DNA from: Haemonchus contortus
Lineage: Eukaryota; Nematoda; Chromadorea; Rhabditida; Trichostrongylidae
Assembly: GCA_000469685.2 (NCBI GenBank)
Contig: LS997566.1
Location: forward strand, 28,217,432 to 28,281,431
Reading direction: 5' to 3'
Length of the DNA: 64,000 nucleotides
Below are positions 53,733-62,596 of the stretch, piece after piece; the stretch's first letter is position 1, and each line of letters opens with the position of its first letter. Under the pieces are notes generated by a model. That model saw only the letters and a program-made list of their open reading frames with translations. It ran no database searches and was not told the origin of the DNA. A program made the translations under genes and the position numbers.

Positions 53733-54301
53733 TAAAGGCACCGTTCACGTTTAAAAAGTTATTGAGTTCTTACCTTATTAATACTCAGCGGCCCCCATGG
53801 GTTGTAGAAGGGACCCTCTCACTCCCGCAATTTCGACGTCCAGGGCATAATGGCGGGCCCGTTGTTGTCGTAATTCGCATCTCCGCCCCTCGATCGGTGT
53901 CACGTTAGACGAGTGTCGAGACGACACAGTGTCATGTAATCGCGTGAGGACCCACCCTGAATTGCAAATTGGCAATTTGCCAGAGACGCAATGTGTTGTC
54001 TGCTATTGCATTGCGTCTCTGGCAATTTGCCAATTTACAATTCAGGGTGGGTCCTGACGCGATTACATGACACTGTGTCGTCTCGACACTCGTCTAACGT
54101 GACACCGATCGTCTCTAATCGACGTTTTTTCAATGTGAAACTCGTCCAACCCCCTTTCCAGCTCTTTTTTTGACCCTTTGTAATTCTTTTTGTTCATCGT
54201 TTTTTGCGCTTTTTTCGTTGTTGTCGCTTTATTCTAGAGTATTTCTATCAATTCCCGTCAAAAAAGGGTACCCTAACTTTTTTTGTGAAAGGTGCCTTTA
54301 A
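53733..54301. mobile_element. MITE of the TTAAAGGCACC family, copy II, with a long internal palindrome
   Basis: Terminal repeats TTAAAGGCACCGTTCAC (53733) and GTGAAAGGTGCCTTTAA (54301) bound 569 bp. The first 200 bp are the inverted counterpart of the right end of copy III. The middle is a palindrome (53891-54111) described separately. No coding capacity. Confidence 0.8.
53891..54111. repeat. 103-bp-arm palindrome
   Basis: Left arm 53891-53993 and right arm 54009-54111, about two mismatches, loop of 15 bases. Outer word CGATCGGTGTCACGTTAGAC, inner word CAGAGACGCAATG. The same CACGTTAGACGAGTGTCGAGAC word occurs in copies I and III. Confidence 0.9.
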
Positions 54302-54392
54302 GTACGTCACTACGTCACGTCACATCATGCCACGTTAAAATTCACCTAACGCGGTTGAACGTTTTAAGGGAAATCGGCTAGCTATGTAAGTG

Positions 54393-55064
54393 GTTAGAGG
54401 CACCGTTCACTTAAATTTGGGTAATCCAGATTATGATGAAAAATGGAAGACAAGATCGACCGCGACTGAGGTGAAGAAACTGCGTGCATCGGTGTTTCCA
54501 AAGTGAAAAAAGGCTTCAAAAAAACGTTAAAAAGGGGACTGGACGAGAATGAAACAAGAAAAATGAAGAAGGTGGGGCGCCCGGACGAGCTAAACAGTGC
54601 GTTTCACTGCGCGCGTGTGGATCCTGGTGCGAATAACAGACAATGGTAAGCCAAAATTCATTCGCCCATAAGCATAAATAAACAAAGAAACCCTAGTAAC
54701 AGCAAAAGTAGCTCACCTTTTTCAGCCTCTAGGAGCAGGAAATTAAAAAAGCGATCGCGGCAGCAAAAAGAAAAGCAGGGGAAAAAAGAATGGGAGAAAA
54801 AACATCGCCTCATCACTCGGCGATTAGCTGATTGTGCGTGGGTCCTAGAACGAATGATAGCAATCTGTATTGTCTCGACACTCGTTTAACGTGACACCGA
54901 TCGAGAGGCGGGAACGCAAACTACGGCAATAACGGGGCTTCCACTATGCCCTAAGCGCCAAGATTGTGGAAGCGAGAGGATCCCTTCTACCACCCATGGG
55001 GGGCGCTGAGTATTCCTAAAGGAAGAACTCAGTAACCTTTTTATCGTGAAAGGTGCCTTTAAAT
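54393..55064. mobile_element. MITE of the TTAAAGGCACC family, copy III
   Basis: The left end TTAGAGGCACCGTTCAC (54393) and right end GTGAAAGGTGCCTTTAA (55063) bound about 670 bp. It contains the full internal block found inverted in copy I, and the right-end block found inverted in copy II and in fragment form at 4567-4633. It is the most complete member here and defines the family ends. Confidence 0.85.
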
Positions 55065-55467
55065 ACGGGATTCGGCCGCCTCAGCTCGCTCTTTCTACTT
55101 CGTAATTTGGCTCATTAATCGTTATTACGTTGACCGTTGAGTTGGTGTTTAATAGACATAACATATTCGCTGTCACCTAAATCTGCACGTTGAAGAAATG
55201 CAGGACGAGTTTTTTGGCAAGCTGCCCACTGTTTGAATTTAGTTCGTTGCGAGACCCACGCCATCATCCCTTTGCTGTAACTTCATTTCGTCGTATAAAA
55301 GAATGGTTTGCATATGAAAGTCGTTTCATTGATGAGAGGGAAGCATGAATGTTCGATCTGTCCCACAAACTACACTGAGTAAATGTTTCAAACTCAAGGA
55401 TCTATACAAAACATACTGAATTTTCTGTAGGGGAAAAGAAAAGTGTAGATGATTCTCAAGAATCACG
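55065..55467. other. No feature recognised
   Basis: AT-rich spacer between the MITE cluster and the CR1-like element. Confidence 0.5.
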
Positions 55468-56230
55468 TTTATTTATTTATTTATTTATTCAAATACACCT
55501 CAAGGGTGTGCCCATTAAGAACACAAAAAGAATTTGGAAACATTGGTCTCATTTGGCATGTAAACAAAGAAAAATGGAAGTGAATAACAACAAAAACAAG
55601 ATAAAGGGATCAGATTTAGAAATAAATGAGAAAAGCAGATAGGTTAGCATGTCGAGATGTCAGTAAAAACGAGAGGAGCTAGGGCATTACATTGTGAGGT
55701 CGATAAGGTTGTTTTCCCCTGTCAAGCAGATGAGGGGTCCCCCCGCAAGATCCTGGTCCTTGATCCAGAACGCAAAAAGACAGAAGAACCGAGGCATGCT
55801 GACAACTTAGTCCGTTACGAACGAGTTCGTCCGGAACCCCGGGCGAACAGACCAAGGGGGACCTCAAACGAGGGGGTTCATCAAACCGAAGGATCCTAAA
55901 ACAACTAAGACTCACAACTAAAGCCCACAGCACGACGAATCAGAAACTGCTCATTGCATCGCTACCTGCCTGCTTCCAGAAAAAAATGGGAGAAAATGAA
56001 TTGCTGAAGGGATATCGGGAGGTAGAACTAGCACGCTCATGCTCATTTGAACAAATATCATGCTTGACATAATTCACATATACAGTGAAATGAATTGCTG
56101 AATCATTTTCGATCAAGAAAGAAGTCAATCAAGCCGGTAAGACTGTGGAAATGTCCGTCGAGAGTAAAAAGCAGATAACCTGTAGGATAAACATCAACGC
56201 AGTAATTGCCTGAAAAACAGTAAAAGGGAG

Positions 56231-59098
56231 TCAGATATACTCTGGAATATGCAAAGTTCGCAATAAATCGATCTTGCTCAGCCTTTTTTTGAATATTCTG
56301 CTGTTGGGTGCTTGAAGTACTTCAGACGGAAGCAGTTCAAGCCACCTGGCACAACGATAGAAAAAATTGTTGAACATCAAAGAGTACTGCCTAGGATGAA
56401 TGTTGGCGTAGTGAAGGTTGAAGCCACCCAACCTTTCACTTGTGGGTTTGAAGCACCAGTACTTACTAGCACGCAGCTTTACCTCTTTTCGAAGTACCCT
56501 GAAACAGAGCACTAGATCAGCCGCTACGCGTCTGTATTGCAAGGACTTGAAGGAAAAACGTTCGAGGCGCGCGCCGTACGAGGGTAAACGGGGTCGGTCA
56601 ACACAAGGTGTCGACCTAAACCAAAGAATACGCGTGAATACGCGCTGGACCCGTTCTATCCTGAGGATGTCTTTTTTGAGAGATGGGCTCCATACCTGCG
56701 AGCAATACTCCAGATAGGGTAAGACATAAGTTTTGTAAAGACGCAGTAGGATGGTTGAATCAGAGCATTTGATGTTCCTCGTCAACGCGAACATGGCGGC
56801 GAATGCTTTTTTTACATCCTCATCAATTTGGTCAGAAAACTTGAGAGTTTTATCAAAGATGATTCCAAGGTCCTTAGTCGAGTCACAAATTGGGAGTCTT
56901 ATCCCATTTACGATGTAGTCCGTCGCAGCAGAGTTCCCAAAATGCATCACCAGGCATTTGCTCAGATTTAAGGGAATATCCCAGTCAGATGCCCATACTC
57001 TCATTTTCTCAACTGACAACTCCAATGCCTTTTGTGTGGCTTCTCTATTTGAACATTCATACGAAGCGTACAGTTTAATATCATCAGCGTAGACTTGTAC
57101 GTGGACATCGCTGCATGTTTTGAGTATTTGAGGCAACTCGATGGTGTATATCAAGAACAGTAAAGGTGATAGTACTCCACCTTGAGGAACCCCACTGGTA
57201 CAGATGAATTCAGAAGAGTAACTAGTACCAACCCGAACCGTTATGCTCCTGTCATTAAGGTACGACCTTATCCAGTCAAGGGCTTTACCACGAATTCCGT
57301 AGTGCTCCAGTTTGTTAATGAGCTTAGGATAACAGACTTTATCAAAAGCTTTAGAGAGGTCGAGATGAATAATGTCTACAGACTTTCCACGGTTTATAGC
57401 CCAGCAAATATCATACAGAGTATCGAGCAAGTTAGTACATGCAGAAGCCCCGGGTAGGAAGCCGTGCTGCTCAGGCGGGACGAGGTGGAACTTCTGAAAC
57501 CAGGCTAGTAACTTTCCAAACATAATTTTCTCCATGACTTTAGCAGGGGTAGGCGTAAGGCTGATAGGTCTGAAATCAGTAACACTAGCAGCTCCAGGGT
57601 GCTTCGGAATGGCAGTAATGATAGCCTTCTTCCAAAGATAGGGGACCTGTCCCAGAAGGAAAGATATATTGAACAAGAAGGAAAGTGGATAACATAGTGA
57701 GTGACAGCATTTTTTGAAAACGATCTGAGGTATACCATCGAAAGGCTCACTAGTTGAAGGCTTCAAATTTTTCAGCACCAAACGAACGTCAGTAGGGTGA
57801 AAGTATATGTCGGGCAGGCTACGGTAGATATACTTCAAGCTATTTCCTACGTCACCATCACAAGCACTCGCATCCAAGAAGACACAAGCGAAATATCGAC
57901 CCAGAGCTTCAGCCTTAGCAGAGTCATTATGGAGATTCGACCCAGCTTGATCTTTTAATATAGGAAGGGATGGCTTGGGCTTAAGCTTGTTTCGAAGGTA
58001 AAGATGCAGCCGACGCAACGAAGCAGTTCTACCAAGGCGACGCTCGTAGCTGGCAGCAAACTTTTTCAAATGGTAGTCAACGTCAGAGCAGACCTTTTTA
58101 TAAAGCGGAGAACTCAAAGGGTAATCCAGTTCCTGGAAAAGGCGTTCCTTCTGGAATAGTAGGTTTTTTATCTGTGGTGGATACCTTACGATGGAAGATT
58201 TCGGGAACTTTGTTGGTACGAAGCCCGCTAAGCCTCTATAGACAACATTACAGAACCTGGCATATGCATCGTCGGCAGAGACGTAATGCTCAAATAAGTG
58301 GAGCCAATCAACATTCCGGAAGTACTCATCGAGACCAGCATAGTCAACGGAGGAAAAATCGGGGAAGGGAAGATAACATGCACCATCAAGCTCTTCAAAC
58401 AATTTGAAGTGAACAACGTTGTGGTCTGAATTCGCCAGAGGAGCTGACACCGTAACATCTCTTATGTTGGAAAACGTAGACAGAACTAAATCGAGAATGC
58501 TATTGCCATGTGTCGGTACATGTACATGCTGCTGAAAGCCCATCTCTTGGAAGAATTCCAGAAAGGCATTTGACGATGGATTAAGTGCGTGATGATGCTC
58601 CCAGTCAATTGAAAGGTTAAAGTCTCCTACAATGACGTTATTGGCCTGGGACGAGACAAAGTCACGGAGTTGTCGAATTAGTTCTTCATCTTCACTCTTC
58701 AAAGAATTCGGTGGACGATACACAGCTGCAAAACGGATCCGAGACGCGTTACGAGGGCAGAATAGCTCAAAACAGAGCACATCGGCTTTGGTTAAGCGAG
58801 TCACTTCGATAGGGAAAGTGAGAAGGTTGCCTTTGATTAGGCAGCTTACCCCGCCACCCCTTCGTTCTTTCCGATCACTGCGAAAAAGTACATAAGGCAA
58901 GTTAGCAACTATTTCCGAATCAAGAATGGTGGCCGTAAGCCACGTCTCAGTTACTATTAGAAGGTCTGGCTCTTCTTGACAAATAAAAGCATGTAAATGT
59001 TCAAGCTTATTCGACAGGCTACGGGCGTTTAGCAGGAAGCAGGTTAGGGCAGTTTGACCGTGCGCCGCTAGAGGTTTCCCGAGCGTCTGTGCGGTAAT
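56231..59098 (-). CDS. CR1-like ORF2 endonuclease/reverse transcriptase, copy 2, open
   Basis: The frame is open from just after a TGA (59101-59099) to the stop at 56231, 955 codons. Endonuclease: LLNARSLSNK, VTETWL, RRGGGVSCLIKGN, YRPPNS, GDFNLSIDW, ANSDHNVV. Reverse transcriptase: DFRPISLTPTPAKVMEK, HLDLSKAFDKV, SGVPQGGVLSPLLF, catalytic YADDIKLYA. The C-terminal part (LERVQRVFTRILW region, here IERVQRVF) runs to HIPEYI. There is no ATG between the TGA and the endonuclease core. In copy 1 the same position has an ATG and no TGA, so copy 2 may have lost its start or relies on translation coupled to ORF1. All catalytic residues I can see are present. Confidence 0.88.
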   Translation of the reverse strand: MTAQTLGKPLAAHGQTALTCFLLNARSLSNKLEHLHAFICQEEPDLLIVTETWLTATILDSEIVANLPYVLFRSDRKERRGGGVSCLIKGNLLTFPIEVTRLTKADVLCFELFCPRNASRIRFAAVYRPPNSLKSEDEELIRQLRDFVSSQANNVIVGDFNLSIDWEHHHALNPSSNAFLEFFQEMGFQQHVHVPTHGNSILDLVLSTFSNIRDVTVSAPLANSDHNVVHFKLFEELDGACYLPFPDFSSVDYAGLDEYFRNVDWLHLFEHYVSADDAYARFCNVVYRGLAGFVPTKFPKSSIVRYPPQIKNLLFQKERLFQELDYPLSSPLYKKVCSDVDYHLKKFAASYERRLGRTASLRRLHLYLRNKLKPKPSLPILKDQAGSNLHNDSAKAEALGRYFACVFLDASACDGDVGNSLKYIYRSLPDIYFHPTDVRLVLKNLKPSTSEPFDGIPQIVFKKCCHSLCYPLSFLFNISFLLGQVPYLWKKAIITAIPKHPGAASVTDFRPISLTPTPAKVMEKIMFGKLLAWFQKFHLVPPEQHGFLPGASACTNLLDTLYDICWAINRGKSVDIIHLDLSKAFDKVCYPKLINKLEHYGIRGKALDWIRSYLNDRSITVRVGTSYSSEFICTSGVPQGGVLSPLLFLIYTIELPQILKTCSDVHVQVYADDIKLYASYECSNREATQKALELSVEKMRVWASDWDIPLNLSKCLVMHFGNSAATDYIVNGIRLPICDSTKDLGIIFDKTLKFSDQIDEDVKKAFAAMFALTRNIKCSDSTILLRLYKTYVLPYLEYCSQVWSPSLKKDILRIERVQRVFTRILWFRSTPCVDRPRLPSYGARLERFSFKSLQYRRVAADLVLCFRVLRKEVKLRASKYWCFKPTSERLGGFNLHYANIHPRQYSLMFNNFFYRCARWLELLPSEVLQAPNSRIFKKRLSKIDLLRTLHIPEYI

Positions 59099-59742
59099 TC
59101 AGATACATGTTTCAGTTGCCCCTGGTAGACAACCCACTCGCGGAGAGTTTTGCCCTTGTTTCGCTCGCGCGCCTGCTGACGTAACTCACTCTCGCGTTTT
59201 CTTTCGTCTTCGGTCATGCTCCTGCGGATGAAGATGTTGAACAACCCGGCACCGCGAAGTAAGCGTGCGTTAGCCAGAGCCCGCCGCCAATGAGTCCTGG
59301 TAGGCAGAACCACCTTGACAAGACGCGGGCACTCAGGGTCTGGCCTGCCCATCCGGTATACCTCAGCCGGTCGACATTCGACGTCCAACACATCTAACAC
59401 AGCACTAACCTTCTCTTCCAGATCCTTCTGACGGGTTGAAGCCGGAGCCGCACCTTGGATCTCATCAAGGCCGGAGATGACAATGCTTCGGCTGCGTTTA
59501 TCACTCTCAATAAATTCGGAAAATTCCGTTGGAATTTTTTCGGAAAGAGCGATAAGCATATTGCCGATCACCGGATCCTGATTTAGCTCCATTATGTTTT
59601 TTATAAGCTCCATAGCCGACATGTTTTTGAACGTAGGTGCCGGAGAACTAGGTGCAGGTTGCGTACCACCCCTCCCACTCGAGGTAGATGGGGGCTGCGA
59701 GGAAGCAGAGCTTTTCTTGGGACGCAGTTCTTTTGGGGGCAT
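59068..59742 (-). CDS. CR1-like ORF1 protein, copy 2 (224 aa)
   Basis: Same length and domain order as ORF1 of copy 1. A basic Ser-rich N-terminus (MPPKELRPKKSSASS) is followed by NMSAMELIKNIMELNQDPVIG, RSRSIVISGLDEIQG, VYRMGRPDPECPRLVKVVLPTRTHW and FIRRSMTEDERKRESELRQQA. I chose this ATG because it coincides with the start in copy 1; the frame extends upstream only with non-ATG codons. The stop lies inside the start of ORF2. The protein is presumed to bind element RNA. Intact and similar in two diverged copies, it has been under selection for function. Confidence 0.85.
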   Translation of the reverse strand: MPPKELRPKKSSASSQPPSTSSGRGGTQPAPSSPAPTFKNMSAMELIKNIMELNQDPVIGNMLIALSEKIPTEFSEFIESDKRSRSIVISGLDEIQGAAPASTRQKDLEEKVSAVLDVLDVECRPAEVYRMGRPDPECPRLVKVVLPTRTHWRRALANARLLRGAGLFNIFIRRSMTEDERKRESELRQQARERNKGKTLREWVVYQGQLKHVSELPHRRSGNL

Positions 59743-59963
59743 CTTTGTGATCTTTGATCTACCAGAAGTAGAGTCAATACCCAGGGGCCTTACCGACTTG
59801 CCAAGAAAGAAAAACAAACTAGTTAGTAACCAAAAAAACTAACACCAAAAACTATGTATTAGAAACAAATTTTGAAGTCTAATATTTACCTAAAATGTGG
59901 TCTAACAAAAAGCTTATAAAGTAGAGAACGATGTACAAAAAAATTAAAATAAAACACAAGCTC

Positions 59964-60391
59964 ACGGGAAGACGACCGGTCGCTGCGCGCGTTTAGCATC
60001 ACCAACTCAAGGAATTACGAGAATTTATAATTCCTTTTGGAGGCAGCGGCAATTAACTTTCAAACGAAGCTCACGGAAAAATTCTGTCCTCTACTGCTTT
60101 GTTTTAGAACGAAAAAATGTTAATATGGTCCTTCACTCCCGAAAAAAGGCTAACTGGAAACTAACCTTGTCTTCGCTTGCAATCACCTCAACCGGAAACA
60201 ACAAATACAGCGCACCAAGTCCATTTGCATATGACCCCACAGATTCTCATTCGGGCGATATAAGCACATCCCAATGTGAAGATAGAATCTAGCGCAACGA
60301 GCATGTTTCTCAAAATTGTTGGATTCGAATGCATTCAGCTATAAATTCGAAGGTATGTTTCTGCATAGTGGGCGAATCTGGGTTCAATGTA
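59964..60391. other. No feature recognised
   Basis: Flank between CR1-like copy 2 and the mariner. No gene seen. Confidence 0.5.
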
Positions 60392-61303
60392 TTGGGTTGT
60401 AACATAAGTTCGTAGAGTTTTTTCACAAAGATTTATTTGAACCAAGAAAAAAAAATAGTAATAAATTAACCAATGATGTATCCTCCGTTACTGTTCACGA
60501 CCTCCTCCCATCTCTCGACCAATTTGTTGATGGCGATTTGCCGAAAATCGGCCGTTGTGGTGTCAAAGAATTTGTTAAGCTGGTTTTTAAGGTCCCCTTC
60601 GCCATCGAAGGTAACACCCCTCATTGGGTTTAACATAGTGCAGAAAAGGTGATAGTCGGCAGGTGCAAGATCAGGAGAGTGCGGTGGATGCTGAAGAACC
60701 TCCCATTCAAGCTCTTGGAGTGCTGTTTTGTCGACTTGAGCAATATGAGGCCTGGTGTTATCGTGAAGCAAGATGACTTGACCTCATCTATAAGGTCTTT
60801 TCAGCCGAATGGCCTCATTTACACTGTTCAGCTGGGCAATGTAGACCACCTTGTTGACAGTGGCATTTCGTTCGAGCAGTTTCCCAATGCACTATGCCTA
60901 CCCAGTCCCACCAGACGCAGATCATGACCTTTTTTGGGTGAAGATCTTGCTCGACTCTCGGCTTCGGCGCCTTTCCCGGGGCCACCCACACCTTTCAGTG
61001 GACACACTTGAGACACCTTCCCCGTACACACTGCATATGTCCCGAGCGGTTTCGGCTGCTTTTTTGACCTCAAAGAAAAGCAAAGAAAAGCAGATGTCGA
61101 AAATGCTAATTTTTTCTTCATAGATATTCCATTTCTGAGCCCGAAAAAATACGAACAATCAAATAATCCTAAAAACAAATAAAACAGTTTTGTAGTAGAG
61201 AAAGAGCTCTTTCGAATGAATGTATACACTTTGCTAAAAAACAAAATAAATCGTTGTAAAATAACTCTAACGCAAAACTCTACGGACTTATGTTACAACC
61301 CAA
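60392..61303 (-). mobile_element. Mariner transposon with near-identical terminal repeats (912 bp)
   Basis: The 30-base ends TTGGGTTGTAACATAAGTTC... and the inverted match ending at 61303 differ at one position. TA flanks both sides (60390-60391, 61304-61305). The transposase lies on the minus strand. SVYGEGVSSVSTERCGW (about 61050) is the N-terminal DNA-binding part, ICVWWDWVG (about 60920) follows the first catalytic region, and HDNTRPH to PADYHLF (60765-60655) holds the second and third Asp with 34 residues between. LVERWEEVVNSNGGYIIG ends it. Frame changes and a shortened N-terminal half make it non-autonomous. It is a different mariner family from those at 12.4 and 25.1 kb. Confidence 0.93.
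60466..60771 (-). pseudogene. Mariner transposase, C-terminal catalytic part
   Basis: The open stretch of 101 codons begins at the second catalytic Asp (MLHDNTRPHIAQVDKTALQE). It continues through LQHPPHSPDLAPADYHLF, with the third Asp, to the family-typical end YIIG. The apparent start codon is internal to the transposase. The DNA-binding half upstream is frameshifted (see the element entry). Confidence 0.88.
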
Positions 61304-61619
61304 TACTAAGGTCGAAGGTTTTCCAGTCAGGTCGACATCACTGATGTAAAGCAACCAGCAAGCCAGAAAGTAAAAGCACTCAGAAAGTGTAATTATTCCT
61401 TACAAGAAAACTGACGCTACACTTATCTTGGCCGTAGGGTGGCCTGCATTTGCTTCTCATAATGAACAACTGATCGAAAAAACCGTGCAGAAATGTGTGT
61501 GGCGACTAGAAGGGAAGTTCGGCGTTGAAAGCTTCTGTGCTTCTTTACTCATTTTTGATTTATGTTGCTAATTATTTTCTTTTGAAAACTCTGCCTCATC
61601 TAACAAGAGAAGGATCCCA
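61304..61619. other. No feature recognised
   Basis: Short AT-rich spacer. Open frames are small and unremarkable. Confidence 0.5.
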
Positions 61620-62100
61620 AGTCGAAGTGGTTAGGTGTTCTTTAACCCGAACGCAGAAAGGGCGACCCGTTTCCCCTACGCACCCGCAACCGCACCTGCC
61701 GCCTATCGCAATCCTGCGATAGGCGGCAGGTGCGGCGTGTGCGACGCCGTGTTAGGGGAGAAGTTCACGGACCCAACTATGTGGTACGCCCTCATGGCAA
61801 AGTGGGTGACTGCATGAAGGTGAGAGTGTCTACGCCGTACGTTGCCAAAGCTGTGGAGGCGATTACATAGGAGAAACAGGTCGCCCTTTGTGCGTTCTGG
61901 TTGAAGAACATCTAACTGGGCTGGCTGGATCAAGGATGCATACACCGGAGCCCATTGAGTTTTGTTCCACGCAGGTTTATCCTATGACGTTTTGGTGTCC
62001 ATATTGGCGCTAGAAACCGAGATCGCGGCGCGCAAGACCCTGAAAGCGCTTTGGGTTACTGCTAGAGAACCCTGCTAGAGAAATTTTGCCGCGAACTCGC
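61620..62100 (+). mobile_element. Penelope-like element, GIY-YIG endonuclease fragment
   Basis: On the + strand RCGVCDAVLGEKF with its Cys pair (about 61730-61765) is the linker finger. Then SVYAVRCQSCGGDYIGETGRPL (about 61825-61890) is the GIY-YIG core, with the catalytic-region Tyr and Arg, followed by VEEHLTG. A stop follows after about 60 more residues. The N-terminal side is interrupted by a perfect 21-bp-arm hairpin. It is related to the fragments at 27.2-28.3 kb. No reverse transcriptase is present. Confidence 0.82.
61690..61735. repeat. Perfect hairpin inside the Penelope-like fragment
   Basis: Arms of 21 bp (CCGCACCTGCCGCCTATCGCA and complement) around the loop ATCC. GC-rich, sharp-edged, and located exactly where the finger coding sequence of the host element is broken. 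Confidence 0.85.
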
Positions 62101-62553
62101 GCCCTTCCTTGGCCACTGCAACCTTTGATCTACGATTAGCTCAGTGGGAGGTACTACTGGTTACTTTGAAACAGCAGTCAGTGCGAGGGTAGTCGTCCTG
62201 TACTGTGTCGTCCTGAGGCTGTCATCTATTCATGAAATCAGAAACTTTGTTACTATTATTAATACAATTCATATTTCAAATCAATAGGACAATCTTTAAA
62301 AATTCCTTGGGTGCTTTGAACGAAGGGTCTCGGAGCGCAGAACTCATAGCGGATTCAGGCGACAGAAATTCAAACTCAAATCATCATTCAATGTGCTCCG
62401 AACACCACGCAGCCTTATCCGTGATGTTTTGGATATTGCTTAGAAGTTTTTTTGGAAGATGTGAAAGAGGTAGTGCTTTGTTAACCAGTTTGCTTGCAGA
62501 GTGTTCCACACAATGTGATAAGTATCTTCGTCTACAATTACTTCGGCTTTCAC
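62101..62553. other. No feature recognised
   Basis: Spacer between the Penelope-like fragment and the RTE-like element. The 62232-62594 open frame is mostly a read-through into the trinucleotide repeat. Confidence 0.5.
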
Positions 62554-62588
62554 TTTCTTCTTCTTCTTCTTCTTCTTCTTCTTCTTCT
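62554..62588 (-). repeat. (GAA)n 3' tail of the RTE-like element
   Basis: On the + strand an uninterrupted CTT run, which on the minus strand is (GAA)n directly after the last codons of the RTE-like protein (stop at 62597). Short tandem-repeat tails in place of poly(A) are characteristic of the RTE clade. Confidence 0.85.
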
Positions 62589-62596
62589 CCCTAGCG

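Larger units (their letters stand above)
55468..59963 (-). mobile_element. CR1-like non-LTR retrotransposon, copy 2
   Basis: Same organisation and orientation as copy 1. The 5' end is near 59963 (GAGCTTGTGTTTT on the minus strand), followed by ORF1, an overlapping ORF2, a 3' region with GGGCACACCCTTGAGGTGTA, and a terminal AAATA-type repeat (55468-55490). ORF2 is open throughout. A target duplication is not clear: TCACG occurs at both junctions (around 55463 and 59962) but part of it may belong to the element. Confidence 0.9.

Noticed and set aside
56312..56717. Plus-strand open frames over the end of CR1-like copy 2
   Set aside because: Antisense shadows of ORF2; no independent support.
55463..59968. 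TCACG as target duplication of CR1-like copy 2
   Set aside because: Copy 1 shows that the element end is next to CTC, so part of the match belongs to the element; the remaining overlap is too short to call.
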